Shown here: piece by piece, positions 56,569 to 64,000 of the stretch
Layout of the letters: the number at the start of each line of letters is the position of its first letter
Position numbering within the stretch: position 1 is the first letter of the stretch
NCBI GenBank assembly: GCA_963921355.3
Contig: OZ001190.1
Location: forward strand, 1,054,001-1,118,000
Reading direction: 5' to 3'
DNA length: 64,000 bases
Source of the DNA: CAWUEZ02 sp963921355
GTDB taxonomy: Bacteria > Pseudomonadota > Alphaproteobacteria > Thalassobaculales > Thalassobaculaceae
Notes under the pieces: generated by a model
Databases searched by the model: none
The model's input: the letters and a program-made list of their open reading frames with translations, nothing else
Told to the model about the DNA's origin: nothing
Program-made: the position numbers and the translations under genes

Positions 56569-56599
56569 CCTCATCTAACGTGGTTAACGAACGTTGAGG
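56569..56599. promoter_or_regulatory. Inverted repeat before the XRE regulator (candidate autoregulatory site)
   Basis: CCTCA (56569-56573) / TGAGG (56595-56599) surround AACGT (56577-56581) / ACGTT (56591-56595) in an AT-rich part of the gap before the XRE gene. This nested symmetry, six bases before the start codon, suits self-repression. CAATAG also occurs twice just upstream. Confidence 0.4.
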
Positions 56600-56604
56600 C
56601 TTTC

Positions 56605-57057
56605 ATGGCGAACGACCGCCCAGGACGCCGCCGGGTCGGACGTCCGCCAACGGCCAGCAATCCAAACCCGATCGATATCCATGTCGGCGCCCGGTTTCGC
56701 CTGCGTCGGACCCTGTTGGGAATGAGCCAGGAACGGCTTGGGGACGCACTCGGCCTAACATTTCAACAGGTGCAGAAATACGAGCGCGGCGCCAACCGTG
56801 TCGGCGCCAGCCGGCTGTTCGAGCTTGCCAAGGCTCTGTCCGTGCCGGTCTCGTACTTCTTCGACGACCTGCCCAGCAATCTCGAAGACGACGCACCGCC
56901 CACCGACCCCGGCCCGCAGGACGACGATCCGATGCAGCGGCGCGAGACCATCGAGTTGGTGCGCGCCTACTATCGGATCTCCGACGAGTCGGCGCGCCGC
57001 CGACTCTATGAGCTGACACGCTCGGTCGCCAACGCCATGGATGGCGGCGACACCTGA
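56605..57057 (+). CDS. XRE-family transcriptional regulator
   Basis: A 150-residue regulator. The lambda-repressor-type helix-turn-helix (about 27-82) has VGARFRLRRTLLGMSQERLGDALGLTFQQVQKYERG followed by NRVGASRLFELAKAL (given as a motif span), and a C-terminal region of about 70 residues has no known motif. The gene is conserved between lnt and metK in many alphaproteobacteria, so a link to methionine/SAM or envelope control is possible but unproven. There is a candidate operator just upstream. The 227 bases to metK hold no ORF. Confidence 0.85.
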   Translation: MANDRPGRRRVGRPPTASNPNPIDIHVGARFRLRRTLLGMSQERLGDALGLTFQQVQKYERGANRVGASRLFELAKALSVPVSYFFDDLPSNLEDDAPPTDPGPQDDDPMQRRETIELVRAYYRISDESARRRLYELTRSVANAMDGGDT

Positions 57058-57284
57058 CCTGTCGGGGCGCACCGGGGATCGGTTCCAGCGCACCGCCGTC
57101 GGTCCGCCGGCCCAAGCAACCATACGGCCGTTGCGCGCGGCTTTGCGCTTGACCCGGCCTGGCATTCGCGCCACAACCGCGCCCCAAATCCCCTGCCCGC
57201 CGTCCGGCCGCCGTTTCGCTTGCGGGCACGTAGCGCGGCTTTAGAGACCCAAGCGACATATATCGAAGCGATCCGGAGGATGCG

Positions 57285-58451
57285 TTGAGCCAGTCCAGCT
57301 ACCTGTTCACGAGCGAATCGGTTTCTGAGGGACATCCCGACAAAGTCTGTGACCGGATCTCGGACACGGTCGTCGATCTCTACATGGCGGCCGACCCGGG
57401 CAGCCGGGTGGCCTGTGAGACCCTGGCGACGACCAACAAGATCATTCTCGCCGGCGAGGTTCGCGGACCGAGCAGTGTCGACCACGCGCTGATGGAACAG
57501 GCGGTGCGCGCCGCCGTGAAGGACATCGGTTACGAGCAGGACGGCTTTCACTGGCAGGATGCGGAAATCGACATCCTGCTGCACGAACAGAGCGTCGACA
57601 TCGCGATGGGTGTCGACGCGTCCGGCAACAAGGATGAAGGCGCGGGAGACCAGGGCATCATGTTCGGGTACGCCTGCACCGAGACCAATGCGCTGATGCC
57701 GGCCCCGATCCATTTCAGCCACGAGATCCTGCGCCGGATGGCGGAGGCGCGGAAGTCGGGTGCCGTGGCCGGCTTCGGTCCGGACAGCAAGAGCCAGGTC
57801 ACCCTGCAGTACGAGAACGGCAAACCGGTTCGCGCCACGTCGGTCGTGGTGTCGACCCAGCATGCCGCGGAGCTGTCCCAGGATGAGGTGCATGACCTCG
57901 TCCTGCCGTTCGTCAAGGAGGTCCTGCCGGAGAGCTGGATCGACGCGGACACGACCTACTACATCAATCCAACGGGCCGGTTCGTGATCGGTGGACCGGA
58001 TGGGGACTGCGGTCTGACCGGACGCAAGATCATCGTTGACACCTATGGCGGCGCGGCGCCGCACGGTGGCGGCGCGTTCTCCGGCAAGGATCCGACCAAG
58101 GTCGACCGCTCGGCGGCCTATGCGGCGCGCTGGGTCGCCAAGAACGTCGTGGCGGCCGGGCTTGCCGAGAAATGCACGATCCAGGTGTCCTATGCGATCG
58201 GCGTGTCGCATCCGCTGTCGGTGTATGTGAACACCCAGGGCACCGGCCAGGTCGACGAGGAGCGGCTGGCGACGGTGATCTCCGACATGGTCGACCTGTC
58301 GCCGCGCGGTATCCGTGAGCGACTGGCGCTCAGCAATCCGATCTACGGGCGCAGCGCCGCCTACGGCCATTTCGGTCGGACCCCGGACGACCAGGGCGGA
58401 TTCACCTGGGAGCGCCTGGATCTGGTGGACGACCTGAAGTCCGCCTTTTGA
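57285..58451 (+). CDS. metK: S-adenosylmethionine synthetase
   Basis: A 388-residue ATP:methionine adenosyltransferase. The N-terminal SESVSEGHPDKVCDRISD is typical; the loop GAGDQGIMFGYAC and the phosphate-binding GGGAFSGKDPTKVDRS are present. The start is TTG 57285 behind GGAGG (57275-57279); an ATG at 57280 opens only a two-codon frame (ATG CGT TGA) overlapping it. The enzyme makes SAM for the methyltransferases nearby (TrmB, MiaB). The 227-base gap before it shows no riboswitch that I recognise. Confidence 0.97.
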   Translation: MSQSSYLFTSESVSEGHPDKVCDRISDTVVDLYMAADPGSRVACETLATTNKIILAGEVRGPSSVDHALMEQAVRAAVKDIGYEQDGFHWQDAEIDILLHEQSVDIAMGVDASGNKDEGAGDQGIMFGYACTETNALMPAPIHFSHEILRRMAEARKSGAVAGFGPDSKSQVTLQYENGKPVRATSVVVSTQHAAELSQDEVHDLVLPFVKEVLPESWIDADTTYYINPTGRFVIGGPDGDCGLTGRKIIVDTYGGAAPHGGGAFSGKDPTKVDRSAAYAARWVAKNVVAAGLAEKCTIQVSYAIGVSHPLSVYVNTQGTGQVDEERLATVISDMVDLSPRGIRERLALSNPIYGRSAAYGHFGRTPDDQGGFTWERLDLVDDLKSAF

Positions 58452-58482
58452 CGGCACGCTTCGGCGCGCCCCGAAACGGTCC

Positions 58483-59208
58483 ATGACCCATCGCGACGAT
58501 CCGACCGCCGGCCCGGGCTCGGGTGACGGCGACCGGCGGCTGTTTTTCGGGCGCCGCAAGGGACGGCCCCTGGCGGCCGCCATGCAGCGCCGGCTGGACC
58601 GCGATCTTGCCGGCCGGCTGGTGCCGCCGGCGACCGGGCAGCCTGAGGACCCGCGGCGCTGGTTTGCGCATGCCCCCGAGGCCGTGTGGCTGGAGATCGG
58701 CTTCGGTGGCGGCGAGCATCTGGCCTGGCAGGCGACCCGCAATCCCGGTATCGGCATCGTCGGCTGCGAGCCGTTCGTCAACGGGGTGGCATCGCTGCTG
58801 CGCCACCTCGAGGGCGCTGCCGATGACACGGTGCGCATTCACCCCGACGACGCCGGTGACGTGCTGCGTCGCCTGGCGCCGGAAAGCCTCCAGCGGATCT
58901 TCGTCCTGCATCCGGATCCCTGGCCGAAACGCCGTCACCATCCGCGCCGGATCATTCAGACCGAAACCGTATCCACCCTGCACCGACTGCTGGAACCGGG
59001 CGGCATTCTGCGGCTGGCGACCGATGACGCGGGGTATCTGGAGTGGATGCTGGCACGGCTGACGGCCCATCCCGGCTTGCAGTGGACCGGGACCTGCCTG
59101 GGCGACTTCCGCCTGCGCCCGGAGGACTGGCCGGAAACCCGCTACGAAGCGAAGGCCCGGCGCGAAGGTCGGCCACCGGCCTATCTCGAGTTCCGGAAGC
59201 TCGGCTGA
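58483..59208 (+). CDS. trmB: tRNA (guanine-N7)-methyltransferase TrmB
   Basis: A 241-residue SAM-dependent enzyme that makes m7G46 in tRNA. The SAM-binding block is LEIGFGGGEHL (about 66-76). HPDPWPKRRHHPRR (about 147-160) carries the catalytic Asp region, and the closing TRYEAKARREGRPPAYLEF is characteristic. ATG 58483 is used. It lies 32 bases after metK. A promoter and terminator-like leader follow its stop before rimP. Confidence 0.95.
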   Translation: MTHRDDPTAGPGSGDGDRRLFFGRRKGRPLAAAMQRRLDRDLAGRLVPPATGQPEDPRRWFAHAPEAVWLEIGFGGGEHLAWQATRNPGIGIVGCEPFVNGVASLLRHLEGAADDTVRIHPDDAGDVLRRLAPESLQRIFVLHPDPWPKRRHHPRRIIQTETVSTLHRLLEPGGILRLATDDAGYLEWMLARLTAHPGLQWTGTCLGDFRLRPEDWPETRYEAKARREGRPPAYLEFRKLG

Positions 59209-59221
59209 ACGTAGAGCACAC

Positions 59222-59250
59222 TTGCGACGCCAGGGGTGTTGGGATATAGC
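59222..59250 (+). promoter_or_regulatory. Predicted promoter of rimP operon
   Basis: TTGCGA (59222-59227), 17 bases, TATAGC (59245-59250). Each hexamer matches four of six consensus positions and the spacing is ideal. It begins 14 bases after the trmB stop. A transcript would start near 59257 and meet an intrinsic terminator within about 40 bases. Confidence 0.5.
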
Positions 59251-59280
59251 AGGGCATCTTCAATCGTGTGTCGATAGGGG

Positions 59281-59303
59281 GTGGGCCGGGGGCCCACTTT
59301 TTT
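59281..59303 (+). terminator. Intrinsic terminator in the rimP leader
   Basis: GTGGGCC (59281-59287), GGG, GGCCCAC (59291-59297), then six T's (59298-59303). This is the strongest Rho-independent terminator in the window. It lies 55 bases before rimP and no promoter is visible after it, so readthrough or antitermination seems needed to express the operon. Confidence 0.85.
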
Positions 59304-59358
59304 GTTGGTGCCATGGGTTTGTTGGCGCCAGGCGACCCGAGAGGGCGAGGACGCTAGG

Positions 59359-59871
59359 GTGGACGCGCAGGTCCGACGCATCGAAGGGATAGTCGGTCCG
59401 TCGATCGAGGCGATGGGGTTCGAACTGGTCAGGGTCATGATGACCGGGGGGCGTCGCCCCACCTTGCAGATCATGGCCGAACGCGCGGACGGATCGACGA
59501 TAAACGTCGACGACTGCGCGGAAATCAGCCGAACCGTGTCGGCGGTACTGGATGTCGAGGACCCGATCTCTGGCGAGTACACCCTGGAGGTATCATCGCC
59601 CGGAATCGACCGCCCCCTGACCCGGTTGAAGGATTTTGAGCGGTTCGCCGGTTTCGACGCCCGTGTCGACCTGGCCGAACCGGTTGATGGAAGGAAGCGG
59701 TTCAGCGGCCCGCTGAAAGGTGTGGCGGCCGGTGAACGGATCCTGATCGAAGTGGAGCCCGAAGGTCTTGTCGAACTGCGGTTCGACCAAATCTCCAGGG
59801 CGAAGCTGGTGATGACGGACGCGCTGTTGGCGGCAACGGCAAACCGGGCTCCGGAAGTGAGCGGGGAGTGA
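59359..59871 (+). CDS. rimP: Ribosome maturation factor RimP
   Basis: A 170-residue factor for 30S assembly. Family elements are MGFELVRVMMTGGRRPTLQIMAE, DDCAEISRTVSAVLD and EVSSPGIDRPLTR, all in place. The GTG at 59359 follows GAGG by eight bases; an upstream frame to 59281 would overlap the terminator hairpin. It is the first gene of rimP-nusA-ylxR-infB, as in most bacteria, separated from nusA by 50 bases. Confidence 0.95.
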   Translation: MDAQVRRIEGIVGPSIEAMGFELVRVMMTGGRRPTLQIMAERADGSTINVDDCAEISRTVSAVLDVEDPISGEYTLEVSSPGIDRPLTRLKDFERFAGFDARVDLAEPVDGRKRFSGPLKGVAAGERILIEVEPEGLVELRFDQISRAKLVMTDALLAATANRAPEVSGE

Positions 59872-59921
59872 CCGGATCGCGGTCGGCGCAACAGCGCGCA
59901 CGCAGAAGGATGTAGGGCAGG

Positions 59922-61514
59922 ATGGACATCGCGACGCAACCGAAGCTTGAGCTGATTCAGATCGCCGACGTGGTCGCCCGCGACAAGGGCATCGACCGCG
60001 AGGAAGTGCTGATCGCCATGGAACAGGCGATTCAGAAGGCCGGTCGCTCGAAATACGGTCCGGACCACGACATCCGGGCGACGATCGATCGCCGGACCGG
60101 TGAGATCGAACTCAAGCGCTGCACCACCGTGGTTGAGGAGATCGAGGACGAGTTCGCCGAGATCACCCTCGAACAGGCGAAGAAGCGCGACCCGGCCCTG
60201 GAACTCGGCAGTGTGATCGAGGAGCCGCTGCCGCCGATCGACTTCGGCCGGATCGCCGCGCAGACCGCCAAGCAGGTGATCGTTCAGAAGGTCCGCGAGT
60301 TCGAGCGCAAGCGCCAGTTCGAGGAATATCAGGGCCGTGGCGGCGAGATCATCAACGGCGTCGTCAAGCGGGTCGAGTACGGCAATGTGACCGTCGAGAT
60401 TCCGCGAGCCGAAGCGGTGCTGCGGCGCGATCGCTTGTTGCCGCGCGAGACGTTCCGCCAGGGCGATCGGATCCGGGCCTATATCGAGGACGTGCGCGAG
60501 GAGCAGCGCGGCCCGCAGATCTTCCTGTCGCGGACCCATCCGGAGTTCATGCGCCAACTGTTCCGTCAGGAGGTGCCGGAGGTCTATGACGGCATCATCG
60601 ATATCAAGGCGGTCGCCCGCGACCCGGGCTCGCGGGCCAAGATCGCGGTGATCTCCTACGACAGCTCGATCGATCCGGTTGGCGCCTGTGTCGGTATGCG
60701 CGGCTCGCGCGTTCAAGCCGTCGTCGGCGAACTGCAGGGCGAGAAGATCGACATCATTCCCTGGTCCGAGGATCCCGCCACTTTCGTGGTGAACGCGCTG
60801 GCCCCGGCCGAGGTGACCAAGGTCGTGCTGGACGAGGAAGCGGGCCGGATCGAAGTGGTCGTTCCGGATGAGCAGCTGTCGCTCGCGATCGGCCGCCGCG
60901 GCCAGAACGTCCGTCTCGCATCGATGCTCACCGGCTGGGACATCGACATCCTCACCGAGCAGGAGGAGTCGGATCGCCGCCGCGAGGAGTTCCGTCAGCG
61001 GTCCGAGACCTTCATCGAAGCCCTGGACATCGATGACGTGATCGCCGGCCTGCTGGTGGCGGAGGGTTTCGCCTCGGTCGAGGAGATCGCCTATACGGCG
61101 GTTGAGGACCTGGCCGAGATCGAAGGCTTCGACAGCGATATCGCCGAGGAACTGCAGGCCCGGGCCTACAACTACGTGGAGGCCGAGCGCGAGCGCTTGG
61201 ACGCGCGGCGCGTCGAACTCGGCGTGACGGATGAACTGGCGGCCCTCGACGCATTCTCGCCGAGCATGCTGGTGACCCTTGGGGAAAACGATGTGAAGAC
61301 CATCGACGACCTGGGTGACCTGGCGAGCGACGAGCTGCGTGAGATCCTGCCGGATGCCGGGTTTGACGAAGAGACGGCGAACGAGATCATCATGGCCGCT
61401 CGGGCCCACTGGTTCGACGACGACGAGGCCGCCGGGGAGGCCGCCGGGGAGGCCACCGGCGAAACCGGGGTGGACGGCGGCGGCGAGGAGAGCGATCCTG
61501 AGCAGCCGGCATGA
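59922..61514 (+). CDS. nusA: Transcription termination/antitermination factor NusA
   Basis: A 530-residue factor. The N-terminal domain binds RNA polymerase (about 1-125), an S1 domain follows (about 135-200), then KH domains (about 230-345, DPVGACVGMRGSRVQAVVGEL) and two C-terminal helix-hairpin-helix repeats (about 350-500, GFASVEEIAYT and LGENDVKTIDDLGDLA). The tail is Gly/Glu-rich. It controls pausing, termination and antitermination, possibly including its own operon leader. It is followed by ylxR. Confidence 0.97.
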   Translation: MDIATQPKLELIQIADVVARDKGIDREEVLIAMEQAIQKAGRSKYGPDHDIRATIDRRTGEIELKRCTTVVEEIEDEFAEITLEQAKKRDPALELGSVIEEPLPPIDFGRIAAQTAKQVIVQKVREFERKRQFEEYQGRGGEIINGVVKRVEYGNVTVEIPRAEAVLRRDRLLPRETFRQGDRIRAYIEDVREEQRGPQIFLSRTHPEFMRQLFRQEVPEVYDGIIDIKAVARDPGSRAKIAVISYDSSIDPVGACVGMRGSRVQAVVGELQGEKIDIIPWSEDPATFVVNALAPAEVTKVVLDEEAGRIEVVVPDEQLSLAIGRRGQNVRLASMLTGWDIDILTEQEESDRRREEFRQRSETFIEALDIDDVIAGLLVAEGFASVEEIAYTAVEDLAEIEGFDSDIAEELQARAYNYVEAERERLDARRVELGVTDELAALDAFSPSMLVTLGENDVKTIDDLGDLASDELREILPDAGFDEETANEIIMAARAHWFDDDEAAGEAAGEATGETGVDGGGEESDPEQPA

Positions 61515-62163
61515 GCCTCGGTCCGGTGAATCGGAACTCACGCGGGCGTGCCTCGTTACCCGGGAGCGGCAGCCGCGCAGTGGGCTGATCCGATTTGTCG
61601 TCGGCCCGGAGGCGGTGATCGTTCCGGACGTGGATGAACGCCTGCCGGGCCGGGGCCTCTGGGTTGCGGCGGACCGGCAGACGCTCCGCCAGGCCGTCGA
61701 GAAGCGAATGTTCGCGCGCGCGGCCCGGCAGTCGGTCACCGTCGATCCGGATCTGGTCGAGCGGGTGGAAGGTCTGCTGGCGCGGCGCTGCGTCGAGGCT
61801 TTGTCGCTGGCGCGGCGGTCCGGGGCGGCGGTGAGCGGCCATACCAAGGTCCGTCAGGCCCTTGAGGCCAAGCGCCGGGGCGTCCTGGTCGAAGCGTCCG
61901 ACGGGGCTGAAGATGGACGGGCCCGGTTGCGGGCCCTGGCGACGGGCCGGCCGGTGGTCTCCTGCCTGAGTTCAGGTGAGATCGCCGCGGCTTTCGGGCG
62001 GGATCATGCGGTCCACGCGTTCGTGGACTCCGCGGGTCCGGGCGGCGGCCTTGCCGCCCGCCTGGAAACGGATGGCGCTCGGCTCGCAGGTTTGCGGGGC
62101 GAACGTGAGGCGCCCGGCTTGGAAAACCGGGCGGGTATGTGTATTCAGGGCGCCACGCAGTGA
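61498..62163 (+). CDS. ylxR: YlxR/DUF448 RNA-binding protein with L7Ae-like domain (start unresolved)
   Basis: About 220 residues. The YlxR domain has TRACLVTRERQPRSGLIRFVVGP and LPGRGLWVAADRQ; a second half with LARRSGAAVSGHTKVRQAL fits the L7Ae-like fold fused in alphaproteobacteria. No ATG, GTG or TTG lies in frame between the nusA stop and the conserved region; the ATG overlapping the nusA stop (61511) is in another frame and ends at a TGA. In-frame canonical starts (ATG 61354, TTG 61363) overlap nusA by about 150 bases. Coordinates use CTG 61498 as a placeholder. It sits between nusA and infB as usual. Confidence 0.8.
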   Translation: MSSRHEPRSGESELTRACLVTRERQPRSGLIRFVVGPEAVIVPDVDERLPGRGLWVAADRQTLRQAVEKRMFARAARQSVTVDPDLVERVEGLLARRCVEALSLARRSGAAVSGHTKVRQALEAKRRGVLVEASDGAEDGRARLRALATGRPVVSCLSSGEIAAAFGRDHAVHAFVDSAGPGGGLAARLETDGARLAGLRGEREAPGLENRAGMCIQGATQ

Positions 62164-62181
62164 TGGCCTGCCCGTTGACGG

Positions 62182-64000
62182 ATGGATGACGTGGGCAAAG
62201 ACGATATGTCGAGCACCAACGAACAGGATGGCAAGAAGAAGCTGAGCTTGGGCTCGGGACGCGGAAAGCTGTCCCTGGGCAAGTCCGTCGAGACGGGCCA
62301 GGTCAAGCAGAGCTTCTCGCACGGGCGCTCCAAGACGGTGCAGGTCGAAGTGCGCCGCCGCCGGACAGCTGTGCCGTCGCCGGCCGCACGCGATGGAGCG
62401 GCACCGGCCAAGGCCGGCGCTGCGAAAGGCGGGCGGGAGCTGACAGCCGAGGAGCGCGCCGCGCGCACCCGCGCGCTTCAGGAAGGTGCCCGGCGCCCGG
62501 ATCGTCCGGAAGACGGCCCGATCGACGAAGCGGCCCCCGTGGCGGCCCCGAAAGTCGAGGCCGCGGATGTGCAGCCGGAGGCCGAGGCCGTTCCGGAAGC
62601 ACCGGTGGATCGGCGCCAGGCCGAGCTCGACGAGTTGCGCAAGATCGAGGATGCCGAGGCGGCCGAAAAGGCGGCTGAGTCGACGCGCCTTGCCGAGGAA
62701 GAGGCGGCCCGCCAGGCCAAGGCGGCGGCCGAGCGCGCGACCGCCCGGCTCGAGCGGGAAGCCTCGCCGGGTGGGCCCGCGGACCGGCCTGCTGAGCCGA
62801 CCAGTGAAGAGGACGAGCGTCGTCGCAAGACGACCCGCGAGGCGCCGAAGCGCACGCCGCGCGGGCGGGGAGCCAATGAGCCCCGGCGCCGTCAGGGCAA
62901 ACTGACCATCTCCGACGCATTGAGCGATGACAGCGGTCGCGTGCGGTCGCTGGCTTCGGTCCGCCGCGCCCGCGAACGCGAGCGTCACCGTCAACGCGCC
63001 GAGGGCGGCGAGCAGGCCAAGCAGGTCCGCGATGTGACCATCCCCGAGACCATCACGGTGCAGGAACTGGCCAACCGGATGGCCGAACGCTCGGGCGAGG
63101 TCGTCAAGTCCCTGATGAAGATGGGCGTGATGGCGACCATCAACCAGACGATCGACGCCGACACCGCCGAACTGATCGTTCAGGAGTTCGGGCACCGGGT
63201 CCGCCGGGTCGCCGAATCCGATGTCGAGCTCGGCATGCGGGGCGAAGAGGACAAGACCGAGGATCTGCGTCCCCGGCCGCCGGTGGTGACCGTCATGGGC
63301 CACGTCGATCACGGCAAGACCTCGCTTCTGGATGCCATTCGTCAGGCCGATGTGGCGTCCGGCGAGGCCGGTGGGATCACCCAGCACATCGGCGCCTATC
63401 AGATTGCCGTGCCGTCGGGCGACAAGATCACCTTCATCGACACTCCGGGCCACGAGGCCTTCACCGAGATGCGGGCGCGGGGCGCCAACGTCACCGACAT
63501 TGTCGTGCTGGTGGTCGCTGCCGATGACGGCATCATGGCCCAGACCATCGAAGCCATCCGCCACGCCAAGGCGGCGGAGGTTCCGGTCATCGTTGCGGTC
63601 AACAAGATCGACAAGCCCGATGCGGATCCCCAGCGGGTGCGCACCGAGCTGTTGCAGCACGATATCGTCGTCGAGGACATGGGCGGTGATGTGCAGACCG
63701 TCGATGTGTCGGCGATCACCAAAGAGGGCATCGACACCCTGCTGGAGGCGATCTCCCTGCAGTCCGAGGTGCTGGAACTGAAAGCCAATCCGGAGCGCTC
63801 GGCCGCCGGTGTCGTGGTCGAGGCGAAAGTCGAGCGCGGCCGCGGGTCGGTGGCGACGGTGCTGGTTCAGGGTGGCACCCTGCGCGCCGGCGATGTGTTC
63901 GTGGCGGGCGCCGAATGGGGCCGGGTGCGCGCCCTGATCAACGATCGCGGCGAGCAGGTCGATGCGGCCGGGCCGAGTGAACCGATCGAGGTGCTCGGCC
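62182..64000 (+). CDS. infB: Translation initiation factor IF-2 (3' partial)
   Basis: The window ends inside this gene; about 606 codons are visible. The N-terminal region is long, Lys/Glu/Ala-rich and partly coiled (about 1-280), with an IF2_N motif (ITVQELANRMAERSGEV, about 289-305). The G domain starts at G1 GHVDHGKTS (373-381), then GGITQHIGAY, DTPGHEAF and NKID (474-477). IF-2 delivers initiator tRNA to the 30S subunit. In-frame starts are ATG 62182, GTG 62191 and ATG 62206; none has a strong ribosome site and the first is used. It is the fourth gene of the rimP operon. Confidence 0.96.
   Translation, partial: MDDVGKDDMSSTNEQDGKKKLSLGSGRGKLSLGKSVETGQVKQSFSHGRSKTVQVEVRRRRTAVPSPAARDGAAPAKAGAAKGGRELTAEERAARTRALQEGARRPDRPEDGPIDEAAPVAAPKVEAADVQPEAEAVPEAPVDRRQAELDELRKIEDAEAAEKAAESTRLAEEEAARQAKAAAERATARLEREASPGGPADRPAEPTSEEDERRRKTTREAPKRTPRGRGANEPRRRQGKLTISDALSDDSGRVRSLASVRRARERERHRQRAEGGEQAKQVRDVTIPETITVQELANRMAERSGEVVKSLMKMGVMATINQTIDADTAELIVQEFGHRVRRVAESDVELGMRGEEDKTEDLRPRPPVVTVMGHVDHGKTSLLDAIRQADVASGEAGGITQHIGAYQIAVPSGDKITFIDTPGHEAFTEMRARGANVTDIVVLVVAADDGIMAQTIEAIRHAKAAEVPVIVAVNKIDKPDADPQRVRTELLQHDIVVEDMGGDVQTVDVSAITKEGIDTLLEAISLQSEVLELKANPERSAAGVVVEAKVERGRGSVATVLVQGGTLRAGDVFVAGAEWGRVRALINDRGEQVDAAGPSEPIEVLG

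Noticed and set aside
57058..57284. SAM-binding riboswitch before metK
   Set aside because: I looked for the conserved cores of SAM-II and SAM/SAH elements and found no convincing match; only short GC hairpins are present.
57280..57288. Two-codon upstream frame (ATG CGT TGA) overlapping the metK start
   Set aside because: The ATG directly abuts the GGAGG motif, so ribosomes cannot easily use it; the TTG at 57285 has proper spacing.
59181..61847. An 888-codon open frame on the minus strand opposite rimP, nusA and ylxR
   Set aside because: It crosses three real genes and the terminator, lacks a ribosome site and domains, and is a GC shadow.

Overview
The window is a block of chromosome from a high-GC alphaproteobacterium, most likely a Rhodospirillales-type organism. 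The evidence is gene order (maeB-mutS-glnD-murJ-trpS; miaB-phoH-ybeY-corC-lnt-xre-metK-trmB-rimP-nusA-ylxR-infB; hrcA-grpE near dnaK-dnaJ), the long PstA and PstC proteins, an olsB-olsA pair, a bactofilin, and an alphaproteobacterial sigma-32 promoter in front of dnaK. I see no rRNA, tRNA, CRISPR array, insertion sequence, prophage or recognisable defence system.

Layout. 1-6009: a partial BamE-like gene, an SDR protein with an altered active site, then a leftward set yraN - BON lipoprotein - SirB1-like - gshB - cupin, with a LpoA-like lipoprotein on the other strand. 6036-14905: leftward rph-rdgB-hemW, then the heat-shock genes hrcA-grpE and dnaK-dnaJ, separated by an opposing DUF1848 gene. 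14965-22181: PadR regulator, dapB, DUF2244, nth, a lipoprotein, bactofilin, an EI24-family membrane protein, a PfkB/adenosine kinase and an AmpG-like permease. 22220-30388: a complete phosphate-starvation locus (phoR, pstS, pstC, pstA, pstB, phoU, phoB) with a good Pho box before pstS, a terminator-like hairpin between pstS and pstC, and a remnant of a second histidine kinase after phoB. 30453-43659: maeB, a palindromic-repeat region, mutS, an accessory insert (TetR, VOC protein, DapA-like lyase), then glnD, murJ and trpS. 43682-50836: a class III cyclase, an Nfu protein, a glucosaminidase, a polysaccharide deacetylase, tsaB, rimI and olsB-olsA. 51036-64000: a long rightward housekeeping run for tRNA modification, ribosome maturation, lipoprotein acylation, SAM synthesis and translation/transcription factors, ending inside infB.

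How the parts work together. The Pst/Pho genes form a self-contained uptake and signalling unit. The right-hand run is a growth-rate and ribosome module; its rimP-nusA-ylxR-infB part sits behind a predicted promoter followed by a strong intrinsic terminator, which looks like an attenuator. The TetR-VOC pair is a small divergent regulatory unit with two identical operator palindromes.

No clearly new multi-gene system is evident. The best leads are the rimP leader terminator, the disrupted or non-AUG start of ylxR, the twin TetR operator, the histidine-kinase remnant next to phoB, the palindromic repeats before mutS, and an SDR protein without its catalytic tyrosine. Long open frames on the strands opposite mutS, maeB/phoR, dnaK, glnD and nusA are treated as GC-driven shadows.
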